From positions 948,242 through 1,012,241 of the forward strand of contig NZ_GG700642.1 in assembly GCF_000159995.1 (NCBI RefSeq): 64,000 nt of DNA. The letters are read 5' to 3'. The position numbers and the translations under genes are program-made. Positions 37,633 through 47,318 of the stretch are shown in pieces (position 1 is the first letter of the stretch; the number at the start of each line of letters is the position of its first letter). The notes below the pieces were generated by a model. The model had not been told where the DNA came from. It did not search any database and worked only from the letters and a program-made list of their open reading frames with translations. The DNA comes from Alloprevotella tannerae ATCC 51259. GTDB taxonomy: Bacteria; Bacteroidota; Bacteroidia; Bacteroidales; Bacteroidaceae.

Positions 37633-38298
37633 ATGGGCGTCTTCGCAGAATATATCAGTACTTTTCAACTTTTTCTCAAAGGTTTAATCATTGGCATCAT
37701 AGCTTCTGCTCCAATGGGGCCGGTAGGTATACTCTGCATCCAACGAACCTTACAGAAAGGGCGGTCTTATGGTATTGTGACAGGTGCCGGTGCTGCATTA
37801 AGCGATCTCTTTTATGCACTTATCACTGGTGCCGGAATGAGTATTGTAATCGACTTTATCGATAATGAACGCAACGTCTTTTGGCTTAAACTGGTAGGAA
37901 GCGTTATGCTCTTCATCTTTGGCATTTGGACGTTCTTGTCTGACCCGCGTAAAAGTTTTCGCCCCGTCTCACACAATAAAGGGACGCTGCTTCACAATTT
38001 CATCACCTCTTTCTTTGTCACCGTCTCCAATCCGCTCATCATTTTTCTCTTCTTGGCCTCGTTTAATATGCTGACATTCGTTGTGCCCAATAATGTTTTC
38101 GGGTCGATTGTCGGCTATTTGTCTATCTTAGCCGGAGCAATGATATGGTGGTGGGGCCTGACTTACGTTATTGTTAAGATGAGAAAAAACTTTGGCCTGC
38201 ACGGCATCAAAAGGCTTAATCATACGATAGGATCCATCGTTGTGATCATCTCTATTGCTTACGCCATTATGACACTGCTTCACTTATCGCTCTATTGA
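37633..38298 (+). CDS. LysE/RhtB family exporter
   Basis: 221 residues from ATG 37633. The frame stays open to an ATG at 37525, but the near-perfect promoter at 37594-37624 lies inside that extension, which also lacks family resemblance. About six membrane helices; the first carries the LysE-type APMGPVGILCIQRTL motif (~31-45), followed by GAGAALSDLFYALI. A central basic loop (SDPRKSFRPVSHNKG) precedes the SNPLIIFLFLASF helix. The family exports amino acids or related metabolites. The next gene is 41 bp downstream. Confidence 0.82.
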   Translation: MGVFAEYISTFQLFLKGLIIGIIASAPMGPVGILCIQRTLQKGRSYGIVTGAGAALSDLFYALITGAGMSIVIDFIDNERNVFWLKLVGSVMLFIFGIWTFLSDPRKSFRPVSHNKGTLLHNFITSFFVTVSNPLIIFLFLASFNMLTFVVPNNVFGSIVGYLSILAGAMIWWWGLTYVIVKMRKNFGLHGIKRLNHTIGSIVVIISIAYAIMTLLHLSLY

Positions 38299-38339
38299 AG
38301 TGAATCGGTATAACGCATCTCTATCTTTAAACTTTTCTT

Positions 38340-38882
38340 ATGATTATTGCAGAACAACTTCGCAATTCTAATCGGGCTGAATACCTGCTTTATATGTGGC
38401 AGGTAGAAGACCTCATCCGAGCTTATGATTGTAATATAGAGCGCATTGAAAAAGAATATCTTTCTCGTTTTCAATTAGATGATGAGAAAACAAAAGTTAT
38501 ACGACAGTGGTATGCTGACCTCTGTGAAATGATACAACGCGAAGGTTTAACGCAGCAAGGGCATTTGCAAATTAATTGTAACATACTTCAGGAATTGACG
38601 GAATTGCATGAACATTTATTGCACTCAGATCACTTCCCATACTATAAAGAAATGTATCATAACGTGCTCCCACACATCGTCCGTTTACGCGCAAAAGGAA
38701 GTGATAAATCTGCGCCCGAACTACAGACGTGCTTTGAGGCCCTTTATGGTGCATTACTCTTAAAGCTACAGCACAAACCAGTATCTTCCGAAACGTCACT
38801 GGCACTAAAGGATATAACCACCTTACTTGGGCAGCTGTCAGACTATTATTTTCAAGATAAGAAAGAACCTATTTCATTTTAA
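38340..38882 (+). CDS. DUF4924 family protein
   Basis: 180 residues, soluble and mostly helical, starting MIIAEQLRNSNRAEYLLYMW, with the pattern of DUF4924 (RAYDCNIERIEKEYL, LHEHLLHSDHFPYYKEMY, CFEALYGALLLKLQ). The function is unknown. It ends 4 bp before rfbD; the gene is commonly found beside rfbD and prfC in Bacteroidales, so co-transcription is likely but a functional link is not shown. Confidence 0.8.
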   Translation: MIIAEQLRNSNRAEYLLYMWQVEDLIRAYDCNIERIEKEYLSRFQLDDEKTKVIRQWYADLCEMIQREGLTQQGHLQINCNILQELTELHEHLLHSDHFPYYKEMYHNVLPHIVRLRAKGSDKSAPELQTCFEALYGALLLKLQHKPVSSETSLALKDITTLLGQLSDYYFQDKKEPISF

Positions 38883-38886
38883 ACTT

Positions 38887-39756
38887 ATGGCACACCATAT
38901 TCTCATCACAGGTTGTAAAGGTCAATTGGGTAACGAAATCCAGCTATTGGCCCCGTCTTACCCAGAATGGACATTCTACTATACGGACAAAGAAGAATTA
39001 GATATTACGGATCTTAATGCAATCAACACATTTATCGCAACTTATCATATAGATACGATAATTAATTGCGCGGCTTATACAGCAGTAGATAAGGCAGAAA
39101 GCGAAGAAAAATTGTGCAACTTGTTGAATCATATTGCTGCACGCAATTTAGCTGAAGCTATTGCAGCCGTAGACGGTCATTTTATCCACATATCTACGGA
39201 TTATGTCTTTGATGGTGAGCATTATTTGCCTTATAAAGAAGAGGATTCCACGCGGCCGCAAACGATTTATGGAGAGACAAAGCTCAAAGGAGAAACGGCC
39301 GTATTCAAGGCTTGTCCGGAGGCCGTCGTCATCCGCACTTCTTGGCTCTACTCCGCCTTTGGCAATAATTTCGTAAAAACTATGCTGCGTCTGGGCAAAG
39401 AAAAGCAGCAGTTGGGCGTCATTTTCGATCAAATAGGTACGCCAACCTACGCACACGATTTGGCCAAAGCCATTCTAAACATTATACAGCAAGGACCACA
39501 AGCCGGACTTTATCACTTTTCTAACGAGGGCGCTTGCTCTTGGTTCGACTTCACACGCGCCATTCATCGTTTAGCGGGAATCACAACTTGTGATGTGCGA
39601 CCGCTACATACGACAGAATATCCTACAGCAGCCAAGCGGCCAAACTATTCTGTGCTTGACAAAACAAAGATTAAAACAACCTACAAACTCACCATACCTT
39701 GGTGGGAAGATAGTTTGCAGGACTGCATCGCTCGCCTCTTGAACGAAGAAGCATAA
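38887..39756 (+). CDS. rfbD: dTDP-4-dehydrorhamnose reductase
   Basis: 289 residues from ATG 38887 (MAHHILITGCKGQLG); an upstream in-frame start lies inside the previous gene. An extended SDR enzyme making dTDP-L-rhamnose for surface polysaccharides. GCKGQLG (~9-15) binds NADPH, NCAAYTAVDKAE (~66) and ISTDYVFDG (~102) are family stretches, and the catalytic YGETK (Tyr ~128, Lys ~132) is present. The other rml genes are not in this window. Confidence 0.92.
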   Translation: MAHHILITGCKGQLGNEIQLLAPSYPEWTFYYTDKEELDITDLNAINTFIATYHIDTIINCAAYTAVDKAESEEKLCNLLNHIAARNLAEAIAAVDGHFIHISTDYVFDGEHYLPYKEEDSTRPQTIYGETKLKGETAVFKACPEAVVIRTSWLYSAFGNNFVKTMLRLGKEKQQLGVIFDQIGTPTYAHDLAKAILNIIQQGPQAGLYHFSNEGACSWFDFTRAIHRLAGITTCDVRPLHTTEYPTAAKRPNYSVLDKTKIKTTYKLTIPWWEDSLQDCIARLLNEEA

Positions 39757-39812
39757 AGCATTAAAACCTCTGTTGTTCTTTTATTTCCTTTACAGTTTAC
39801 CAACGTAACATC

Positions 39813-41390
39813 ATGTCCAATTTGAATCCAGAAATAACACGCCGACGCACGTTTGCCATCATTTCTCATCCGGACGCGGGTAAGACAACACTCACAGAAA
39901 AACTCTTGCTTTTCGGCGGACAAATCCAAGTGGCCGGCGCAGTCAAAAGCAATAAAATCAAGAAAACAGCGACCAGCGACTGGATGGAAATAGAAAAACA
40001 GCGCGGTATTTCAGTAACGACCTCTGTGATGGAGTTTGATTACGATGGCTATAAAGTAAATATTCTCGACACACCGGGTCACCAGGATTTTGCAGAAGAC
40101 ACTTTTCGTACGCTGACAGCCGTTGATTCGGCTATTATCGTTGTAGATTCTGCGAAAGGTGTGGAAGCGCAGACGCGCAAGCTGATGACAGTCTGCCGAA
40201 TGAGAAAGACGCCTGTCATTATCTTTGTTAACAAGATGGACCGTGAAGGGCGCGATCCTTTTGATCTTTTAGACGAGTTAGAAGAAGAATTGCAGATCAA
40301 AGTTCGCCCGCTTTCTTGGCCTATCAATCAGGGACAACGCTTCAAAGGCGTTTATAATCTATATGAACAACGCTTGAACCTATATGCTGCAGACAAGCAA
40401 CATATTACGGAAAATGTCGAGATTGATATTGCCTGCGAAGAACTAGAAAACCATATAGGCGCAGAGGATGCTCAAAAATTACGTGATGATCTTGAGTTAG
40501 TTAGTGGAGTTTATGATGATTTTGATGTAAACACCTACTTATCAGCAGATGTAGCTCCTGTTTTCTTTGGCTCAGCGTTAAATAACTTCGGAGTTAAGGA
40601 ATTACTAGATTGCTTCGTACGAATTGCGCCTTATCCACGCGCTGTCGTAGCTGAAGAACGCACAGTTAATCCGGAGGAATCGAAGTTTACAGGCTTTATC
40701 TTTAAAATCACCGCCAACATTGACCCAAATCATCGGTCTTGTATTGCCTTTTGCAAGATTTGTAGCGGGCGTTTTTTGCGCAACACTCCTTATTTACATG
40801 TGCGCCAAAACAAGACGCTGCGTTTCTCCTCTCCCACTCAATTTATGGCACAACGTAAGAGTACAATTGATGAAGCATGGCCTGGCGATATCGTTGGCTT
40901 ACCAGATAACGGCATATTTAAAATAGGCGATACGTTGACAGAAGGAGAACTACTCCATTTCAAAGGATTACCGAGTTTTTCTCCCGAAATGTTTAAGTAC
41001 ATCGAGAATGCAGACCCTATGAAGACAAAACAATTAAACAAGGGCATCGAGCAACTTATGGACGAAGGCGTAGCGCAGATGTTTACCAATCAATTCAATG
41101 GGCGAAAGATTATTGGTACAGTCGGACAACTTCAATTTGAAGTCATACAATACCGTTTAGAGAATGAATACGGCGCAAAATGCCGTTGGGAACCCATACA
41201 TTTATATAAAGCTTGCTGGATAGATAGTGATGATCCCAAAGAATTAGAAAAATTCAAGCAGCGTAAGTATCAATATATGGCTAAAGACCTTGAGGGGCGT
41301 GACGTTTTCCTGGCAGATTCCGGATATATGCTCCAAATGGCTCAACAAGATTTCGAGCAAATTCGATTCCATTTTACAAGCGAGTTCTAA
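39813..41390 (+). CDS. prfC: peptide chain release factor 3
   Basis: 525 residues. A translational GTPase that removes RF1/RF2 from the ribosome after termination. G1 is [15 protein letters not shown] (~18), G2 lies around [11 protein letters not shown]3 is DTPGHQDF (~89) and G4 is [11 protein letters not shown] (~143). The C-terminal RF3 domain contains [21 protein letters not shown]. Complete. It follows rfbD by 56 bp. Confidence 0.96.
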   Translation: MSNLNPEITRRRTFAIISHPDAGKTTLTEKLLLFGGQIQVAGAVKSNKIKKTATSDWMEIEKQRGISVTTSVMEFDYDGYKVNILDTPGHQDFAEDTFRTLTAVDSAIIVVDSAKGVEAQTRKLMTVCRMRKTPVIIFVNKMDREGRDPFDLLDELEEELQIKVRPLSWPINQGQRFKGVYNLYEQRLNLYAADKQHITENVEIDIACEELENHIGAEDAQKLRDDLELVSGVYDDFDVNTYLSADVAPVFFGSALNNFGVKELLDCFVRIAPYPRAVVAEERTVNPEESKFTGFIFKITANIDPNHRSCIAFCKICSGRFLRNTPYLHVRQNKTLRFSSPTQFMAQRKSTIDEAWPGDIVGLPDNGIFKIGDTLTEGELLHFKGLPSFSPEMFKYIENADPMKTKQLNKGIEQLMDEGVAQMFTNQFNGRKIIGTVGQLQFEVIQYRLENEYGAKCRWEPIHLYKACWIDSDDPKELEKFKQRKYQYMAKDLEGRDVFLADSGYMLQMAQQDFEQIRFHFTSEF

Positions 41391-41468
41391 CTAAAAACAG
41401 TTATAACTACGCAAATATGACTCTCTGAAAGAAATAATCTTATATTCGGAAGATATATAGTCAATAAA

Positions 41469-41500
41469 TTTGGAGTGCCGCAAAATATACTTTATTTTTG
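41469..41500 (+). promoter_or_regulatory. promoter of ppdK
   Basis: TTTG (41469-41472), 20-bp spacer, TATTTTTG (41493-41500), 35 bp before the ATG at 41536. Exact consensus. Confidence 0.8.
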
Positions 41501-41535
41501 CGGGAATTAAATATATTAAAACAACACATAAAGTT

Positions 41536-44259
41536 ATGGACAACCAAAAAAGAGTCTTTACCTTTGGTAATGGACACGCTGAGGGACGAGCAGACATGCG
41601 TAACCTATTGGGCGGTAAAGGTGCTAATCTAGCAGAAATGAATTTGATAGGAATCCCAGTTCCCCCGGGATTCACTATAACCACAGAAGTTTGTAATGAA
41701 TACTACGAAATAGGTAGAGAGAAAGTAATTGCATTGCTTTCAGATGAGATAAACAAAAGTCTTCGTCTAATTGAGGAAAATACAGGGATGAAATTTGGAG
41801 ACCCAGAAAAGCCTCTCTTGCTTTCTGTTCGTTCGGGCGCTCGTGCTTCTATGCCGGGTATGATGGACACTATTCTTAACTTAGGACTCAATGATGAAGT
41901 TGTAGAAGGCTTGGCACGCAAGACAAACAACCCTCGTTTTGCTTATGATGCATATCGTCGCTTTGTACAAATGTATGGTGACGTCGTTCTTGAACTAAAA
42001 CCGGCTAGTAAAGAAGAAATTGATCCTTTTGAAGCCATCATTGATCAGGTTAAGAAAGAAAAAGGCGTCAAACTTGATAATGAATTAGAGACAGAAGATC
42101 TTAAGCGTTTGGTTACGCTCTTCAAAGCAGCAATCATTGAACACACAGGTAAGCGTTTCCCTGATGATCCTATGGAACAACTCTGGGGAGCTATCTGCGC
42201 AGTCTTTGGCAGTTGGATGAACGAGCGCGCTATTCTCTATCGTAAGATGGAAGGAATCCCTCAAGAATGGGGAACAGCCGTTACAGTTATGGCAATGGTC
42301 TTCGGTAATATGGGTGCAAACTCAGCAACGGGCGTTTGCTTCAGCCGAGATGCAGCTACAGGCGAAGACATATTTAACGGAGAATGGCTTGTTAACGCTC
42401 AGGGTGAAGATGTTGTAGCCGGTATTCGCACCCCTCAACAAATCACACTTGAAGGCTCTCGTCGTTGGGCGGAACTTCAGGGATTTTCCGAAGAAGAACG
42501 TAGAGAGAAATTCCCGTCTATGGAAGAGGCCATGCCTGAAATCTATAAGGAATTAGATGCACTTCAAACAAAATTAGAAAACCACTATCGCGATATGCAA
42601 GATATGGAGTTTACCGTACAAGAAGGTAAACTTTGGTTCTTACAAACTCGCAATGGCAAGCGCACAGGCGCTGCTATGGTTAAAATTGCAATGGACCTAT
42701 TGCAGCAAGGAATGATTGACGAGAAAACAGCAATCAAACGCTGCGAACCTTTGAAACTGGATGAGTTACTCCACCCCGTTTTCAACAAAAAGTCATTGCA
42801 AGAGGCTAAAGAGTTAACCAGAGGTCTTCCTGCATCTCCTGGCGCTGCATGCGGTCAAATCGTATTCTTCGCTGATGAAGCCGTAAAATGGCATAAAGAT
42901 GGACACAAAGTCATTCTTGTTCGTATAGAAACCAGTCCTGAGGATTTGGCCGGTATGGCAGAAGCTGAAGGCATTTTGACAGCCCGAGGCGGTATGACAA
43001 GTCATGCAGCTGTTGTTGCACGCGGTATGGGTAAATGTTGCGTTTCCGGTGCCGGCGCTATAAATGTAGATTATAAGAAGCGTATCGTTGAAATTGATGG
43101 TTTGATTCTTAAAGAGGGCGACTATATTTCATTAAATGGCACGAACGGTAGCGTATACAAAGGCAAAATTGCAACCCAAGCAGCAGAATTAAGTGGAGAC
43201 TTTGCAGCATTAATGGATCTTTGCGCTAAATATACTCGACTTAAAGTTCGCACAAATGCAGATACTCCTCAAGATGCAGAAGTAGCTCGTCGCTTTGGAG
43301 CTGTTGGTATAGGTTTATGTCGCACCGAGCACATGTTCTTTGACAATGAAAAGATCGTGGCTATGCGTGAAATGATATTAGCTGACGATATAGAGGGCAG
43401 ACGCAAAGCATTAAACAAACTCCTTCCCTATCAAAAGGAAGATTTCAAGGCTATCTTTAAGACGATGGATGGCTGCCCTGTAAACGTCCGCTTGCTTGAT
43501 CCCCCCTTGCATGAGTTCGTACCTCACGACAAAAAAGGTCAAGCTATTATGGCTGAAGAGATGGGCGTAACGCCGGAATATATCAAGCAACGTGTTGATA
43601 GCCTTTACGAGCACAACCCGATGTTAGGTCTCCGTGGTTGTCGCTTGGGCAACACTTATCCGGAAATCACGCAAATGCAAACGCGCGCTATTTTAACGGC
43701 AGCCTGCGAATTGAAGAAAGAAGGATTTGATCCGCATCCGGAAATCATGGTTCCTTTGATTGGTATTCTTTATGAATTTGAGGCGCAAGAAAAAGTCATT
43801 CGCCAAGAAGCTGCGGCCATTTTTGCAGAACAAGGTGTTGAAGTTGAGTTCAAGATTGGTACAATGATCGAAATTCCACGTGCAGCACTCACATCTAACA
43901 GAATAGCCACGAGAGCTGAGTACTTCTCTTTCGGAACCAATGACCTTACGCAAATGACCTTTGGTTATAGTCGTGATGACATTGCTACATTCCTTCCGAT
44001 TTACTTGGAGAAGAAAATTCTGAAAGTCGATCCTTTCCAAGTTCTTGATCGCGCCGGAGTGGGTCAACTGATACAGATGTCTGTAGAAAAAGGTCGTAGT
44101 GTAAGACCATCACTAAAATGTGGTATCTGCGGAGAACATGGTGGAGAACCATCTTCTGTACATTTCTGTCATGAAGTAGGCTTAGATTACGTTAGTTGCT
44201 CTCCTTTCAGAGTTCCTATTGCACGCCTTGCAGCGGCACAGGCTGCTGTAGAAGAATAA
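41536..44259 (+). CDS. ppdK: pyruvate, phosphate dikinase
   Basis: 907 residues from ATG 41536 (MDNQKRVFTFGNG); an upstream in-frame start overlaps the promoter. It interconverts pyruvate, ATP and phosphate with PEP, AMP and pyrophosphate. The N-terminal ATP-grasp domain has LLGGKGANLAEMN and LLSVRSGARASMPGMMDTILNLG. The phosphorylated His is in GGMTSHAAVVARGMGK (~485). The C-terminal PEP/pyruvate barrel has GLCRTEHMFF, GLRGCRLG and FSFGTNDLTQMTFG, and the catalytic Cys is in YVSCSPFRVPIARLAAAQA. Monocistronic, with a terminator behind. Confidence 0.97.
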   Translation: MDNQKRVFTFGNGHAEGRADMRNLLGGKGANLAEMNLIGIPVPPGFTITTEVCNEYYEIGREKVIALLSDEINKSLRLIEENTGMKFGDPEKPLLLSVRSGARASMPGMMDTILNLGLNDEVVEGLARKTNNPRFAYDAYRRFVQMYGDVVLELKPASKEEIDPFEAIIDQVKKEKGVKLDNELETEDLKRLVTLFKAAIIEHTGKRFPDDPMEQLWGAICAVFGSWMNERAILYRKMEGIPQEWGTAVTVMAMVFGNMGANSATGVCFSRDAATGEDIFNGEWLVNAQGEDVVAGIRTPQQITLEGSRRWAELQGFSEEERREKFPSMEEAMPEIYKELDALQTKLENHYRDMQDMEFTVQEGKLWFLQTRNGKRTGAAMVKIAMDLLQQGMIDEKTAIKRCEPLKLDELLHPVFNKKSLQEAKELTRGLPASPGAACGQIVFFADEAVKWHKDGHKVILVRIETSPEDLAGMAEAEGILTARGGMTSHAAVVARGMGKCCVSGAGAINVDYKKRIVEIDGLILKEGDYISLNGTNGSVYKGKIATQAAELSGDFAALMDLCAKYTRLKVRTNADTPQDAEVARRFGAVGIGLCRTEHMFFDNEKIVAMREMILADDIEGRRKALNKLLPYQKEDFKAIFKTMDGCPVNVRLLDPPLHEFVPHDKKGQAIMAEEMGVTPEYIKQRVDSLYEHNPMLGLRGCRLGNTYPEITQMQTRAILTAACELKKEGFDPHPEIMVPLIGILYEFEAQEKVIRQEAAAIFAEQGVEVEFKIGTMIEIPRAALTSNRIATRAEYFSFGTNDLTQMTFGYSRDDIATFLPIYLEKKILKVDPFQVLDRAGVGQLIQMSVEKGRSVRPSLKCGICGEHGGEPSSVHFCHEVGLDYVSCSPFRVPIARLAAAQAAVEE

Positions 44260-44280
44260 ACGGCGAAATCTTATTTTGAC

Positions 44281-44325
44281 AAATTAGGCGGATAGTTCCG
44301 GGAAAAAGGGGCTTCCGCCTAATTT
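44281..44325 (+). terminator. intrinsic terminator of ppdK
   Basis: AAATTAGGCGGA ... TCCGCCTAATTT stem with a 20-nt loop; the tail is only modestly T-rich. Confidence 0.75.
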
Positions 44326-44446
44326 CATAAATGGAAAATTTTTTATTTTGAATTATCAAAGCCAAACTACCGGGCTATCACAAACAACAATTAGGCGACA
44401 GGAAGACAATAAAGTGGATAGACTAAACGTATTTGACCAATAAAAA

Positions 44447-44551
44447 CTTACAGATTATTTCAGCGTTAATACGAAATGGCTATTGACAGGCGAAGGTAAT
44501 ACGATTGTTCATAAAGTGCAAATAAACCTTGATGAGGGAACATTCTCATAA
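44447..44551 (+). pseudogene. remnant of an XRE/phage-repressor-like gene 3' end
   Basis: The frame reads LTDYFSVNTKWLLTGEGNTIV and ends at a TAA. NTKWLLTGEGN is very like the segment that follows the helix-turn-helix in many phage-type XRE repressors (VNPxWLLTGEG). A stop lies directly upstream (44441-44443) and no start is available, so this is a fragment. Decayed mobile DNA is the likely origin. Confidence 0.5.
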
Positions 44552-44613
44552 GACAACTTGTTTTAAGCCTCTTCTTGTAAAAAAGTTTAGTGAACTTTCT
44601 CGACAGCTTTTGA

Positions 44614-44862
44614 CGAGAATGTGGGGCGGAATGTGCCAAGCGGACCGCCATCGACAATATAGCCCTGCGAACAAAGTCGGTCGAGTATGTTGCGGAACTT
44701 GTAGAATACAGCTGCAACGTCCGCCTGTCCTACGGTAGAATCCTCTGCCATTCACTCGCAAGGTTGGTCGAACGAGATGCGCTGCTTCTGGCAAACGGCA
44801 CTTGCCACAAATACTTCCTTTCCCTTCAACGGGCCGACACTCATTTTTCGTTTATTCAGTGA
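44614..44862 (+). pseudogene. possible 3' gene fragment, 82 codons
   Basis: An open frame without an ATG, from just after a TGA (44611-44613) to TGA 44860-44862. It includes TAIDNIALRTKSVEYVAEL, the segment LARLVERDALLLANGT and the end HFSFIQ. Composition is protein-like and GC is higher than in the flanks. The family is unrecognised. The opposite strand has an equally long frame of less natural composition. Confidence 0.3.
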
Positions 44863-45045
44863 ATAGTTCCATGATTTAGATTGTTTATAGACTTCAAGGG
44901 GGAGTTTTCTGCACTTTTCGCAGAATTCTTTCGCCCAATTGTCTGCTATAAAGGTAGCTAAAAAACTTTACACCAATAAGGAATGATACCACGTTTATCT
45001 TATCGAGATAATATCTTTATTTTATCTTGATACTTGCTTTTATAA

Positions 45046-45111
45046 AAAACGATAGTACTTTTCAGAGAAAACGATAGTACTTTTCAGTAAAAACGATAGT
45101 ACTTTTTCAAA
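45046..45111. repeat. three contiguous 22-bp units (ACGATAGTAC core)
   Basis: Units at 45046-45067, 45068-45089 and 45090-45111, each AAAACGATAGTACTTTT plus a variable pentamer. The 10-bp core ACGATAGTAC differs in one base from ACGATGGTAC in the 58.9-kb array. Confidence 0.93.
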
Positions 45112-45629
45112 GCAAAGAAGTGTGGTTTTGTAAATTATTGTATACCAGCTGTTTGTAGTAATGCTTATTGAAGGGAAAAATATCTTGAGACCTCTGCAAA
45201 ACCATCTTCTCTTCTTACAAATTCACTTATCACCACATCAAAACGGGAAATAGGGACTAAATAAGCAGAAAAAGAGCTTAGAGATCTCTTATTCAGTATA
45301 TATTCTACCTTATTACGGAAAGAAATATTAGCAATTGAAATAAAAGTTGTGGCAGTATGGAGCAATAACAATAGATATTATAACTACGGTGTGGTAATAA
45401 AGCTGAGTAAACAGAGAAAGAATGGCAGTATAATATGTGGGGTAAAAAGAGCTCCACTCTATTCATAAACGTGACATTGCTGCTATTGTATGTCCCACAG
45501 TGTCAATACGATTGATAAAAGGAGGGCGCACCGAGGAAAGAAATTCTTACTTGCTGCGTAAACCTCTTTTAGTCTACGCTTTCAATGCAAACGTTTTCTT
45601 ATACCTATAAGATTTTCAAGAAGTTTTTA

Positions 45630-45660
45630 TTTGCCCTATAAAAGTCAAACCGTAACTTTG
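45630..45660 (+). promoter_or_regulatory. promoter of hflX
   Basis: TTTG (45630-45633), 19-bp spacer, TAACTTTG (45653-45660). It ends 9 bp before the ATG at 45670 and lies inside the in-frame N-terminal extension, which it therefore rules out. Confidence 0.8.
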
Positions 45661-45669
45661 TACACAATT

Positions 45670-46935
45670 ATGGAAGAACGGAATACAATAAGGAAAGAAA
45701 ATGAGCGCGCCGTACTTGTCGCACTAATTACAAAGACACAAGACGAGCGTAAGACAAAGGAATACCTAGACGAATTAGAGTTTCTGGCCGAAACGGCAGG
45801 CGCAACAACTGCCAAACGCTTCACGCAAAGATTAGACGGGCCAAGCTCAGTCACTTATGTTGGTAAAGGAAAGATTGAAGAAATACGCGATTACATCATC
45901 GCCGAAGAGGAGGCTGAGAGAGCAATAGACTTAGTTATTTTCGACGATGAGCTTTCAGCCAAGCAGCTCCGCAATATAGAAAAGGAAATCAACGTACGTG
46001 TTGTAGATCGCACGAATCTGATTCTTGATATCTTCGCAATGCGTGCACAGACGGCTAATGCCAAGACGCAAGTGGAACTGGCACAATATAAATATATGCT
46101 GCCACGTCTGCAACGTATGTGGACGCACTTGGAACGCCAAGGTGGTGGTTCAGGATCCGGAGGAGGAAAAGGTTCTGTCGGTTTGCGCGGCCCCGGTGAG
46201 ACACAGTTGGAAATGGACCGCCGCATTATCTTAAATCGAATGGCTTTACTCAAGCAACGATTGGCTGATATTGATCGCCAGAAGAAGACGCAACGTGGCA
46301 ACCGCGGAAAAATGATTCGTGTAGCTTTAGTGGGTTATACTAACGTGGGAAAATCTACGCTACTTAATCTGATGTCAAAGTCTGAAGTCTTTGCTGAAAA
46401 CAAACTCTTCGCCACATTGGACACAACTGTGCGCAAGGTCGTCATAGATAATCTGCCATTCTTGCTAACGGATACAGTGGGTTTTATCAGAAAGATCCCT
46501 ACCGATCTTGTCGATTCATTTAAGAGTACTTTAGACGAGGTGAGAGAAGCAGATTTACTCCTACACGTTGTAGATATCTCTCACCCTGACTTTGAAGAGC
46601 AAATCCAAGTTGTAGAGAAAACTTTAGCTGAGTTGGGCACTTCCGGACGCCCCTCGATTCTTGTATTCAATAAGATCGATGCTTATCGTTGGATAGAAAA
46701 AGAAGCAGATGACCTTACACCAAAGCAAAAAGAGAATATATCCCTTGCCGAACTGCAACAAACCTATATGGCGAAGATGCAAGAAAATTGTATTTTCATC
46801 TCTGCACGAGAAAAAACAAATATAGAGCAACTCCGAGAATTGCTCTATCAGAAAGTAAGAGAACTACACGTGCAGAAATATCCTTACAATGACTTCCTTT
46901 ATCAGCATTACGACCAAGAAGGACAACCGGAGTAA
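45670..46935 (+). CDS. hflX: ribosome-associated GTPase HflX
   Basis: 421 residues from ATG 45670, fixed by the promoter just upstream. The N-terminal HflX domain (ERAVLVALI, TYVGKGKIEEI, DDELSAKQLRNIE) is followed by the helical linker with GPGETQLEMDRRII (~174-187). The G domain has G1 GYTNVGKSTLLN (~219), G3 DTVGFIRKIP (~268) and G4 NKIDA (~332). HflX splits stalled ribosomes. The Gly/Ser-rich loop before GPGETQLE is normal for the family. Confidence 0.95.
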   Translation: MEERNTIRKENERAVLVALITKTQDERKTKEYLDELEFLAETAGATTAKRFTQRLDGPSSVTYVGKGKIEEIRDYIIAEEEAERAIDLVIFDDELSAKQLRNIEKEINVRVVDRTNLILDIFAMRAQTANAKTQVELAQYKYMLPRLQRMWTHLERQGGGSGSGGGKGSVGLRGPGETQLEMDRRIILNRMALLKQRLADIDRQKKTQRGNRGKMIRVALVGYTNVGKSTLLNLMSKSEVFAENKLFATLDTTVRKVVIDNLPFLLTDTVGFIRKIPTDLVDSFKSTLDEVREADLLLHVVDISHPDFEEQIQVVEKTLAELGTSGRPSILVFNKIDAYRWIEKEADDLTPKQKENISLAELQQTYMAKMQENCIFISAREKTNIEQLRELLYQKVRELHVQKYPYNDFLYQHYDQEGQPE

Positions 46936-46957
46936 GGATGTTTCAAACGCAGACAGC

Positions 46958-47290
46958 TCAATGATGTTCAGGAACTACGGCAAAAAACTGTAGTTCCTCT
47001 TTTGTTTTATTGATAAGACTATGACTATGTCCCATCGGGCAATAATGTACTTGTCCGGGTAAGAGCGTTATCTCCCGACCATCATAACAAACCGTAGCCT
47101 CACCTTTGAGCAAATAAATAATCTCACAGTTTTGCTCATGCTTATGATAGCCTATAGACGCACCCGGCTGCAAGCGATTGCACATAATCTTCGCCTTATC
47201 ATCAGAGAAAATACGTGCGTGCATTTCCTTTTCACCACCTTTGAAAGAAGGCAGGATTTGCTCTTCTATTTCCTTAAAATCAATAATCAT
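46958..47290 (-). CDS. small cupin-domain protein
   Basis: 110 residues, a single beta-barrel. Cupin motif 1 appears as GYHKHEQNCEIIYLLKGEATV (His ~53, His ~55, Glu ~60 as metal ligands) and motif 2 as PGQVHYCPMGHSHSLIN. The ligand is unknown; small cupins act in sugar or small-molecule binding. It lies 28 bp after the esterase gene on the same strand and may be the last gene of that operon. The 3' end converges on hflX with 22 bp between the stops. Confidence 0.83.
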   Translation of the reverse strand: MIIDFKEIEEQILPSFKGGEKEMHARIFSDDKAKIMCNRLQPGASIGYHKHEQNCEIIYLLKGEATVCYDGREITLLPGQVHYCPMGHSHSLINKTKEELQFFAVVPEHH

Positions 47291-47318
47291 AATGGCTTTG
47301 TTTATTTCGTGTTACGCA

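Larger units (their letters stand above)
44326..45629. other. ~1.3-kb degraded/non-coding region between ppdK and hflX
   Basis: It holds two probable gene remnants (44447-44551 and 44614-44862) and the 22-bp array at 45046-45111. The remainder is AT-rich with many stops in all frames. Confidence 0.55.

Noticed and set aside
44546-44794. 82-codon minus-strand frame
   Set aside because: Arg/Cys-rich; the opposite strand gives a more natural protein fragment in the same place.
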